From Norana najaformis (Eukaryota; Annelida; Clitellata; Crassiclitellata; Hormogastridae): a DNA stretch of 64,000 nt. This document shows positions 11,501-20,180 of this stretch, one piece after another. The stretch is taken from contig OZ029914.1 of the NCBI GenBank assembly GCA_964023275.1, positions 10,857,561-10,921,560 on the forward strand. The letters run 5' to 3'. The notes under the pieces were generated by a model. That model was not told where the DNA came from. It ran no database searches and saw only the letters and a list, made by a program, of their open reading frames with translations. Within the stretch, counting starts at the first letter, position 1; the number at the start of each line of letters is the position of its first letter. The position numbers and the translations under genes are program-made.

Positions 11501-12310
11501 ATCTTGCAGGAACATTGACATGACTATAAATGGCGCAGATAGTCGTGTCACAGTACATGATGTCAATATCAGTTGGGTTTGAAAGATAGTAAAACAGAGG
11601 CATCTCAAAGAAACTTCCACAAAGTAGATGCCTAACAGGTTCGTCATATGAGAAAAGTACTTTTCGGAATTCCAAATAACTTTGCAGGTCTTCAGAGGTC
11701 ATTGTTTTTGCACAGAAAATTTTCTTTTCTACAGTATTGCTCACAATGTGCGTTAGATCAGTTGAAGGGGTTTAGTAACATAGAGTATAAGAAAACTGCA
11801 TCTTTGTGGTAGGGCTCCAATCCGCAACAGCATCTGCTAAAAGACGTCACAGGAGTGTTTCGTAAGTTTATTTTTATAATACATGTTCTGTTAATAAAGG
11901 ACAGTAATTGTAAGAGAGATATGTGTGTCAATAAAAAGAATGTGATAAATGAGCATCCGGCTGTACACGTGTAATGAAGTGGAAATTTAAATTTACCTGG
12001 AATTAAAAGATCCGTTTACTTTTATAGTAGTATTAGCACAGATCTCTGTGTTAGCCTGGGATAGACCTAATATACTCTTAGAAACGTTCTGAATATAAAT
12101 GCGGCATACTCAGAAGGTCAATGTGTACGAAATAGAATTACATAAGTTCATTTTAGTCACTGATGGATAATAAATTGTTTGCAATGTACTTAATCTGAAT
12201 TTGTGGTTATTACCCCTTTATAACCATTCCGTAACCACTGTATAACCACAGCACTCTATCTTATCGTAATTATGACCTATTAAAAAGTGTATTGATATAA
12301 ATATTTCAAA
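8517..12310. repeat. Segmental duplication unit 2
   Basis: The unit starts within the body of a type 3 SINE (tRNA head missing), corresponding to about 3488 in unit 1, and runs through the second Mab-21-like gene. Its upstream flank (11745-12060) is almost identical to that of copy 1 (6747-7060). It ends near 12310 with a scrap of the foldback arm. A further block, 12455-13010, matches 24500-25060 beyond unit 3. Confidence 0.75.
9588..11702 (-). CDS. Mab-21/cGAS-like nucleotidyltransferase, copy 2
   Basis: Single open exon, 704 residues from ATG (MTSEDLQSYLEF). It has the same signature as copy 1: GS-x14-DID, then KDNVYAVSCPQWPP carrying the third acid, AYEWINRKRLNGWPS, GCHLVSKPHAKK, WRYSFSQAEAFLI and YYFKTLMLW. 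It is longer than its sisters because of an in-frame direct duplication of about 13 codons near 9880-9945, so that an ILLxFITLxK motif occurs twice. The N-terminal part and 5' flank resemble copy 1. The middle (FFDMSIKKRDYGF, LGWSLFELIQQRW) resembles copy 3. The foldback region and the conserved upstream frame seen near copies 1 and 3 are absent here. Product and activity are inferred from the family. Confidence 0.85.
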   Translation of the reverse strand: MTSEDLQSYLEFRKVLFSYDEPVRHLLCGSFFEMPLFYYLSNPTDIDIMYCDTTICAIYSHVNVPARCTRNVLIIDTTDCHVGFVRLRKGVEYFIKPYDFDRGPSRINKLRILAHGLGAILRKIHGRWQDIDVITKDNVYAVSCPQWPPDAYEWINRKRLNGWPSENIVNEIVKAGCHLVSKPHAKKPNDNTQWRYSFSQAEAFLIRDHWTDVQKYIYHLLRVIKRDVIRRCGGENQTFICNYYFKTLMLWACEEKPSQFWEDSNIVKAARELLLDFITKLKERNFPNYFLPTYNMMDHLSCNAVIDNEIRLLLSYGEEEILDIISREPKAYHMNPGFVVFSNQTVYPLVIKLPYFSLNIIEERLLRKSRINCIYSSNNFFPELEHLHNGIMMHMELLKLNNHENRSSRQNAIASADIFFDMSIKKRDYGFTRIQLQLGWSLFELIQQRWLSGEDKHCKHLMLSTGSRELSTTSACCYIRNREEYIRNQCSFTTNRTDTSNLTILQELLLSEITMKNNATYFLCSAYRANFYFNALCNYRKALELCSEVDTLLRWSPNLHIDFLFCEFLPFPLRNEWSGLYDMHIQILLDFITLITLKKKILLGFITLKKTRIPTPTARYETTPVNICCVQYLRYIYTRCCRILNKPVTEFGYSYKRISRKDVDILRYQAKVSKAILRTALYISKQNPIHLHSNSTEYVYGSFM

Positions 12311-12454
12311 TCGATAGGAAAATGGGTTCGCCTCGAGGTCAAGATCCAAATGTCCTGCAGAGACAGCGTGGCTGCAAAGGTGGGTGAAGTTTGGGATTGA
12401 AACTGAAACAGATATAAGAATAGGAAGAAGGTCAGGATAGGATCTGTGAAAGAG

Positions 12455-13010
12455 GAGTACGTCTATGGCATCCTCACAATATACTGGTAAACAGTATGCG
12501 GTGTGCGGGTCTTTAGGCCCGAAGGTTACATATCGGGCTATGGTTGGCGAGGCATTCGGCCCAAAAGGGTCACGTTGTGAAAGGGTTTGCGAGTTTAGTT
12601 GTATAGCATAGGGGTAGTCATAAGCACTCTGTGTGGCAGCTGTAGATAGACGAGCTGTATTAGCGAATCCTGATTAGGCTTATTTAGGCTTAAATACTCA
12701 GAATGTAAGTACAAGTGCAAGTAGGCCTACCTGGGTGCAGAGTACGAGTGCCTCTGTCGTGCTGATTACCTATTGAGATTCTTTAACGAGAAGGTCATCG
12801 CCATTAAGAAATCGTCAAGAGACGTGCCCGTTGAGTCACCGTCCTAAATAAACTCCTAACTTGTGTATCGAGTAGTCAGTGAAGACTAAATCTGACTAAA
12901 TGTTTTTGGCGTATCTCAAACCTCAAATCTACGGAGGATGAAAGTCAGATGTATAAATAGGCAACAATTTTTCTATCAGCTATATTTAACATGGCTCAGA
13001 CATGCTGACT
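12455..13010. repeat. Duplicated block shared with 24500-25060
   Basis: Both places share CCTCACAATATACTGGTAAA, a GGCCCGAAG-rich segment, TGGTTGGCGAG, CGCCATTAAGAAAT and TCTCAAACCTCAAATCTAC, in the same order and orientation. The block follows unit 2 and unit 3 but has no counterpart after unit 1. A stretch around 12780 (FFNEKVIAIKK when translated) resembles the linker between endonuclease and reverse transcriptase in CR1-type LINEs, so part of it may be LINE-derived. Confidence 0.6.
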
Positions 13011-15007
13011 GCAATAGACATTGATCAAATTACTTTGTTAGGCCGTCTTTACCTTTCAGCAGCGATAGACTTTATCGACTCTATAGAAGATCAATAGCAA
13101 AAAGCAGTAAACATGTTGCTCGTCAGACCGTCACCCAGGGGCCTTTTGCAGCCACAATACGTTGTCGGGGCTGTATTTTTATTTATATATTTGACAGATG
13201 CCTAATGCATATTGCCCAAACCTTTTCATAGGCATTTTGGCCTACATACCTTGTGTTCATATTAATTGAAAAACATATTTTGCATATGAATTAAGTACAA
13301 TATGTTTATGAATGCAGTGGGGATAGTTTTGTATGTAAGATTTTCATAAGAAAGGTTGCAAATGCTATGATTTACACAAGAAATGACGTGATAAAACTGT
13401 TAAACTGAAATAATGTAGCATAATTGTGTCTTAAATAAACAATAGAGATGTTTTTCTATAAAGTTTGGTACTATATGGACTAATTTTTCACCCTAAATAA
13501 TTTTAACGTAAGTGAATGAAAGGAAACAACGGGTAAATTTTTCATTTTTGCTTTCGTTATCTTAACAAAACAGCTCAAGTGTTCTAGCCCTAAAGTCAAT
13601 ATGTATGAGTGAATTTTCCTAGTTTACTTCAGTTATTAATCGTACTTGTAATTGTAAACTATATATCTTTCAAGTACTATTAAAAGATAAACGTTGGACA
13701 ACAGCATCGATGTAAACTCTTTGAAGGCAATTACAAGCATTAACCTCAATACTTTAGCCGCTTATAGAATTGCATCGTTTCAAGCCACTCCCATTATTTC
13801 TGATGCTAGAAACTCTGAAGATGCAAAGTTGGTGGCTGCATGCTTCCCATTCCCTTTATTATAAGCTTATTACTTTCGCGGTTCAATGAGTTATAGTCCC
13901 AGTCTTGACAACGATCCAGTGGAAGTACTGATGGATCATCCCTGGGGCCATGACATATGTGCTATCAACACAATTGAAGATGTGGGTACTATAGCGATTC
14001 CCCTTTAAGTTCACATCGTGTCGTAGGTAGTCGAATGATTGCATGCATAGTCTAGAGAGTTTATATTGTGTGTGGAATTGTGCATTTAGTCTTCAGGCGG
14101 TGTCTACATATATATCGATAGATGGAGGTGTTTAAGAAAAATATAGATGTACCGAGTGGCCAGCATGTAGCAATTCGATATATATATATATAAAAAAAAC
14201 GTCTAAGCACGGTCAGCATTGTTATAAGAGTAAGTATCTGTGGGGAAAGGAAGATGACATCGGGCATATGGAAGAGAAAACGTTGAAATAGCACGGACTG
14301 TTTGGTGGGGCTGCACTGAGTCAGCGGTAAAGTTTTGAAATATACTGTCGGGATTCGCCCACCTACCCCTGCAGGCCACAAAAATTCTGAGGACGATAGT
14401 TTTCGCGCCTGAAAAGAAGATTAGTTCTGCGCTTCAAGGTGAAGTGTAAGAATCTCTCTCGTCGTGAAGATACTCGCAAACTCCGAGTCTCATATCGAAA
14501 TGAAGGGCAGGTCAACGGTTGATTTAATTGAACAGAGATTCGTTAAAGTTAATGATGCAGAGAGTCGTTTCCTACAAGTTAAATCTTAGAAATCGAGCAA
14601 CGAATCGGCTTTTGCGAGGTGCGGTTGTGAATAGAGCCTACAAAAAATCTGGAATAGCGTACATCGAGCTGCTTGGAGCTTGAGTTTATGAACTTAGGTC
14701 GTCATTATTGTCGTCAACTCATTAAAGAAGATCAATGAAATGTTTGGGTCGAAGTTGGTGTCAAATTTCGTGAGAAACAGTAACTGAAACTCCTCAAAAA
14801 ATCTTCCGTCCATCGTCTAGAGTTAGGTTACCGTCGTCAATCTTGTTTGGCAAGACTCTTCATCGTCGTACAACATAAAGTTGGGAGTAAAGTGGATCGA
14901 ACTGTATCATTTCAACGAGCCAAAGAATTTGTCAAAAAAGAGAAAGAAGGATAAATATGCCGGCCTTCACGAGGGAGGTGGCAGTAAAATCTAACATGAG
15001 AATAATT
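13011..15007. other. No gene recognised
   Basis: A+T-rich sequence without a convincing coding frame, only short chance frames with low-complexity patches such as the (TA)n run near 14175-14190. I see no RNA gene or recognisable mobile element. Confidence 0.5.
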
Positions 15008-15063
15008 AGTTTAATCTTAGCTAACCTACCTATGGCCTTCGGAAGGTTAGCTAAGATTAAACT
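15008..15063. repeat. Perfect 20-bp inverted repeat (hairpin)
   Basis: AGTTTAATCTTAGCTAACCT at 15008-15027 is exactly complementary to 15044-15063, with a 16-base loop. It would form a stable stem in RNA or single-stranded DNA. No gene is adjacent, and it could be a tiny foldback or MITE remnant. Confidence 0.85.
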
Positions 15064-15950
15064 TTGACACCGCTTTTGTATAGGCTTATATGATGTGAAC
15101 ATTTTGTTATACTATACTTTAAATCTTCATTGTAATGGAACAAACTCTTTCATGATGTATGTAGCCATGATACAGCCTGACAAACGTACACCAGCTCATT
15201 TATAGGTGACGTAATCGAGGCATGTCCAACTGTAGATAGGCATAGGAGAACTAATATTAGGGTCTATCTCTCTAGGGGTCCATGGCTAAGCGCGCGTGAC
15301 GCCCTATTTACTGCTCATAAGCCAACGAGTGAGTGAGTGACGGGTAGAGTCGCTACAAGGATGCAGTTGGCCCAGATGAGTCACCAAAGGCTTGTCTGCG
15401 AACGATCCATCCGGCATCCGCGCATGAATTGGAGGGATCGGATGAACGAATGTTTAGGAAGGGCGCTGGATTGAGTTGAACCAAACTATTTTACACGAAG
15501 GTTGTTAAGTTTGCAAGTAAAACAGATCATGATAGAAGTGGTCAACTGCAATATACTATATTGTTATCAAATAAAAACGATCATAAAATTGAAAATATGG
15601 GGAAAATAAGGAAAGATAATAAAAACCTAAGGAATTAATCAGAAGTTGCCAAAATTCTTCGAAAAGACATGAACACTGAAAACATGACAAAAGAAAAACT
15701 TAGCAACAGTCACCGAAACTCTTTACCGTTTTTAATTTAACAACTAAGAACCAAAGGAGCTATGTAAATAACTGCTGATGAACAAAAATAAGTATTACTG
15801 TTTTGTATTAGGTCAGTTAGGTTAGCCAGAAGCGCTTTGTGAGGTATTTAAAGCCGATATGAGATATCCATTTTAATTTCAAACAAGTATCTCATTTAAT
15901 AATTTCTTTGGCCTTTAGATTTAATTCTCTGGTTTCTTATTCAGCAGAAA
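15064..15950. other. No gene recognised
   Basis: Mixed-composition sequence with frequent stops on both strands. Nothing is identifiable apart from short GAGT repeats near 15326-15340. Confidence 0.5.
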
Positions 15951-15959
15951 AAGAGACAG

Positions 15960-15961
15960 AA

Positions 15962-16024
<63 letters not shown>
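15960..16024. repeat. (GA)n microsatellite
   Basis: About 30 uninterrupted GA units follow a slightly interrupted start. Confidence 0.95.
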
Positions 16025-16030
<6 letters not shown>

Positions 16031-16439
16031 TTAGTTTCATTGTTGAAATAAAGAAGTTGCATGAACTAATTTCCATTAAGAAAATATTAGGTCAAGTATT
16101 AAAAATAGGCTGATTATTTTTCTCTTTATCAACACATACAAGATTAACGATTTTTTGTTTGTAGATTGGAAATTATTAATTCTAGGTCACAGTTTTGTCT
16201 ATTTCGTGCTTTGTCTTCTCTTTTTCTGATTTGACCTACTTTAGCTACAATGATTCTTATATTATATTTATTTCCTACATATTTGAGATAAGTTAGCGAT
16301 GCTCCCACTTCTTCTGATTTGGGCGCTGAGGTCCTTTCTGAAAGAAAATCTGAAAGAACAATTGCATAAGTATGGCAAATTCTTCATACTAGATCTATTG
16401 GAATGTTTATAAGTCTTAAACTTAAGACTTATTTGTTTT

Positions 16440-16870
16440 CAACTTGCTAACCAACTTACTTATGATTTCCATGACCTATTGGATTTCGACCGGGCTTTTA
16501 AAGATTAGGATTTTTGACTACGATTTAACTTTAAGCGACTACCGACCAAATATTGCGCATATTTAAAGACGCTTTTTGTGCAAGAACAACGTTCAGTTGT
16601 CAGAAGTTCTCAGTGGTTAGTCAAGGCTTTGAAATTCAATGCCCAGTTTTGTGCATTCGGCTATTTCTTTAAAATCATAAAATTCGTCTATTTCAACTTG
16701 CTTACCCAACGTAGTGTAACTTCTGATTTCCTTGCACTACTGGATTTTGGATGGATTTCTCCAGCGAAATATGATTTTGAGTACGGTTCCACTTAAATCG
16801 ATCATCAATTGATGTCTTGTGCATTACAATAAGGGCACTAAGTTATAGGCTGTAGAAATCATTTGATTAG
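16440..16870 (+). mobile_element. LINE family A 3'-end fragments
   Basis: Two successive degraded copies of the 3' end seen intact at 50540-50706. Each has the C-terminal residues around FQLA and then untranslated sequence matching the ATCAATTGATGTCTTGTGCA region. It lies directly upstream of the CARD exon acceptor. Confidence 0.5.
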
Positions 16871-16973
16871 CAGTTAAGCTTAGTCTAAAACTGAAGGCAA
16901 TGAGGGGCAAAATGCTCAGTGTAACAATATTTTGAACATAATTTTAGTTTGATTATTCTATTCTTCTAACCAG

Positions 16974-17240
16974 AATCTGCGAGAAATCTTCGTTCAAAAT
17001 ACATCCACATTTCCACTGGGTTGATACGCACTGGAATGATTGTGGCAGAGTTATTTCAAAGCGAAGTATTAACTGAGAAAGAAAGGGATAATATTCAGCA
17101 TCTGTTATCAACTCTCGTTAGAGCCAATGAACAGCTACTCAACATACTGATGTTGAAAGATGGCCGAGCCTATGATTGCTTTTTAACGGCTCTTTGCAAC
17201 ACAGACCAAAAACATATAACAGAAATCTTGAATCGTGATG
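16974..17240 (+). CDS. CARD (caspase recruitment domain) exon
   Basis: A pyrimidine-rich acceptor (ATTCTATTCTTCTAACCAG) ends at 16973 and a GTAATG donor candidate starts at 17241. The exon is 267 nt with phase 1 at both ends, as in shuffled domain exons. The translation has the CARD pattern: LIRTGMIVAELFQSEVLTEK, then QHLLSTLVRANEQLLNILML, then KDGRAYDCFLTALCNTDQK and HITEILN. CARDs are death-fold adaptors acting in caspase, NOD, RIG-I and MAVS signalling. If the donor is not used, the frame runs on to a stop at 17353 through a hydrophobic tail (SVTALLLLVFLLYKL) that could act as a C-terminal membrane anchor. Partner exons were not found, and duplication unit 3 begins about 100 bases downstream. 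It may be an exon of a larger gene, a small CARD protein, or an orphan. Confidence 0.6.
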
Positions 17241-17798
17241 GTAATGATAAACTGTCTACTAGAATATATATAACTTGTGAATTAAAATGCACTTTAAAAA
17301 TATACTCTGTGACTGCATTATTATTGCTTGTATTTCTTCTCTATAAGCTGTAGTCCTTTTTGTACTATGATTAATTTTAAGTTTAAAGGCCTCTCTTAAA
17401 TAATCAGTCTTTTATCTGAAAATATTATGTCTTACCTTTAAGGAAGCGCTAATTTTATACATAAGGTTTGTGAAAATAAATGTTGGCGAAAACATAAAGA
17501 ATGAGTTAAGGCATCGATAAGTTTTTATCAAACTTTCAAGTAAGAAAATCAGGTTAAATTGTTTTAAGGATAGTATTCGGATAAAATGGAAGACTTGTGA
17601 GAAAATGATTAAATCGCCCTACCGCGGTCCTACTAAAGGACCAAGAAATTGGTCATTTTGAGCACTATTTCTGAAAGGCATGAAGCTATACCAGTGACTT
17701 AACTAACTTGTAATATCTGTCCACATACTTGGTTTGCATTGCTAATGATTGCACAGAAAATGTTTAATCGTGCGTCTTCAGAAATTTATATGTTATAT

Positions 17799-18230
17799 TG
17801 TTAAGTGCTACTCCTAAGAAAAGGAAATAAACTCGCTTGGGTTTAGATAAAATGTATATTTACACTTGCAAGAGGTTACATTATAACACGTAGAGCAGAA
17901 TACCTGACATCAGACAGAACGTCGACGGTTGTTTTGAAGCTAAAAGTCGAAGTCTTTTCATCAGCGAACCACTCGAACACAAAAACCTCTCAGGTTCCTC
18001 CAACAGACGGAGGACCTTTACATAAGCTCGTAAAACGAAGTCTTGGCGACTAACAAGAATAAAGAGCCACGTAGGACTCGGCCTATCTGAACTAGCCAAG
18101 CTCAGCCAACTGAAAGAAACTTCCCCTTTAATTGGGTTTCTGAGGCTACGCCCCCCAAAGAGACGGCTCATCCTTCAACCACGCCTTACATCCGGGTCTT
18201 CCACATGGGCCGACTCTAATAATATATATT
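17799..18230. mobile_element. Insertion absent from unit 1, possibly a solo LTR
   Basis: At the equivalent point in unit 1 (about 2897-2905) flanking sequence is continuous. Here about 430 bp of less A+T-rich DNA intervenes, beginning TGTTAAGTGCTACTCC and ending before an A+T-rich flank. Size and the TGTT start suit a solo LTR, but no coding part or matching second end is present and the class is uncertain. Confidence 0.45.
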
Positions 18231-18359
18231 TATAAATTATATATAAATATATAGATTTATTATATCAGAGCATAAAAATTTGTTCCAAAATGAATCTGAG
18301 AGACCCTGTTTGAAGGTCTAATAGGCCCTAACGGTTGTTTGCAATACATAGCAATAGTA

Positions 18360-18545
18360 TTGGGAAATGGTATCTTATTGGTTAGAGCTTTCGGCTTTCA
18401 AAGGGGAAGCAGGCCTACGGGTTTGAGCCTCTCCTGAGATGGCAATTGTGTAGAGACCTTGAGGAATCCTTCACTCACAGCTTCTCGGCGCTACAAATTG
18501 ATGTTAGTCATTGGATAATGGTTCTTAATAAATGCAGAAATAATT
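18360..18545 (+). mobile_element. tRNA-derived SINE (type 2), unit 3 copy
   Basis: Paralogue of 3010-3190, with tRNA-like head GGTTAGAGCTTTCGG, B-box-like GGGTTTGAGCC, the same body and an AATAAATGCAG end. Confidence 0.55.
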
Positions 18546-18574
18546 AGTACAACATAATGAATCGTTGGTGACTG

Positions 18575-18775
18575 AGTGAATGAATGAAAACTTTATTGAT
18601 TCTAAAAGAACAAAAGAAAAGAAAAATACACTGACCATTGTATAGATTGTTGGGATACAAATGGTTGACCCAAAAGGACCCTTAGTCCCGCTAAATTAGG
18701 GCCGCCTATTACAGAACGAAGCATATGCCGACAAAAATGTTTAAACGATATTAGGTACAATTGAACTATGAAATG
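18575..18775 (-). mobile_element. Insertion absent from unit 1, probable LINE 3' end (antisense)
   Basis: Unit 1 (3205-3230) lacks this stretch. Read on the minus strand it ends with TCAATAAAGTTTTC followed by ATTC repeats, resembling a LINE 3' end with a polyadenylation signal and simple tail. It inserted after the unit 1/unit 3 duplication. Confidence 0.5.
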
Positions 18776-18961
18776 TATGCTGTACATTAGTCAAATTAAG
18801 GTCGCTATACAATAATTTATTAGATTTAAGTTGATTTGAACCGAATAATTTGTAATTAATTATATGAATAGCCAAAGGTTTTAAATTTCTGGAAGCCACT
18901 TAAGACTAAAGGACGATCGTAACTTCAAAGGCTTAAATAGGCCTACTGGGGCAAATCATCT

Positions 18962-19160
18962 ATTCTGCGGCAGGTCTGTCTATTCGGAAGGGCGTTTGGT
19001 CTGTAATCCAACGCTTGAAGGTTATAATCTTCAGAGCGGGCTCCGCGTAACGACCCTGGACAAGTTATTGGACCCACACGTGTATGTCACCTCATAATCA
19101 GATTTACTTACTTTGAATGAACAGTTAATTCAAAAAATAAATAAGTAATAAATCTAAATA
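18962..19160 (+). mobile_element. tRNA-derived SINE (type 3), unit 3 copy
   Basis: Paralogue of 3405-3600: GGAAGGGCGTTTGGTCTG head, CGACCCTGGACAAGTTATTG body, and an AATAAATAAG tail. Confidence 0.6.
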
Positions 19161-20180
19161 CCTAAGTGACCATAGACAAGGACTGTTTTTGATGGACGTG
19201 TCCATTCCGTTTCATTCACTATGGAACTCTTTTCAGCTTTATTGTCATTCCAAATAATCAATATTCGCCTAATGATCGTGACTAAACGTTTGCTTTTGTC
19301 TGACAGAATCAAAAAAACGAAGACAGACAGCGACGCTTGGAGCTGAGACAACAACGACTACAAATTCTAACATTCATTCGTTTCCATTTATCTAAACAAT
19401 AACATGTAGCTCCATTTCGATGCATCGACTGGAACGGAATATTTAGACTTCATTATTTTGTTTCCTGTTAAGAACCATGTGTTTTCACCTAAGATTTATA
19501 CGAATGAGACAATCAACAGGAGAAATTTCAAAATTCAATATGAATCTTTTAATCCTTAAAGAACATAAGAGTGAAAGAAAATATAGAAACAAAAATCGAA
19601 AGTATTAACAGGTTTAAAAAATGTCATATTCATTTTATGAAGCAAATTGGTTTGCATGTATATTTCTAACCATTTACATAGCCCCTTCTAAGAACCTAAA
19701 TCGCTAAACATCTTGACTTTCTAGTAGATCTAGAAAGGTGCGACCTAAGACCCAAGACCTAAAATGCAGAACAATGCACGAAAAATGGTCTTTCGCACGT
19801 GGCCCAAAACATGCGATAATTTAGCGTGCTAGAGACCTTTCGGGGAGGGCACATTTGAGGATGGACTCAAACTATCGTATTTGGACCTCTGGTAGGCTCT
19901 CAAGGACAGCATGGCAGTAGTCCAGGCACTTCAGAATAAAAAAGTAGAGTTATGTCTAAGGTAGATGATGCTTCTAGAATGACAGGCTATAAGTTACCCA
20001 AAAGAAATGAATGTTCACCATTCTCTGGAGCTACGTAACAGGCTGCAATATAAAGTCTAAATATCCTTCCATTTATGATCTATTACGGCTACATGAGAGG
20101 CAGTCAAAATATTCATCCATTTATAATCAATTACGGCACGGTAGTAGAATGAACGCATTATTGTGAGGTCGGTAAAGGCG

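Noticed and set aside
14061-14381. 106-codon minus-strand frame
   Set aside because: Passes through a TA-rich simple stretch, no homology recognised, composition like its surroundings.
17881-18171. 96-codon minus-strand frame
   Set aside because: Falls inside the unit 3-specific insertion and has no recognisable domain.
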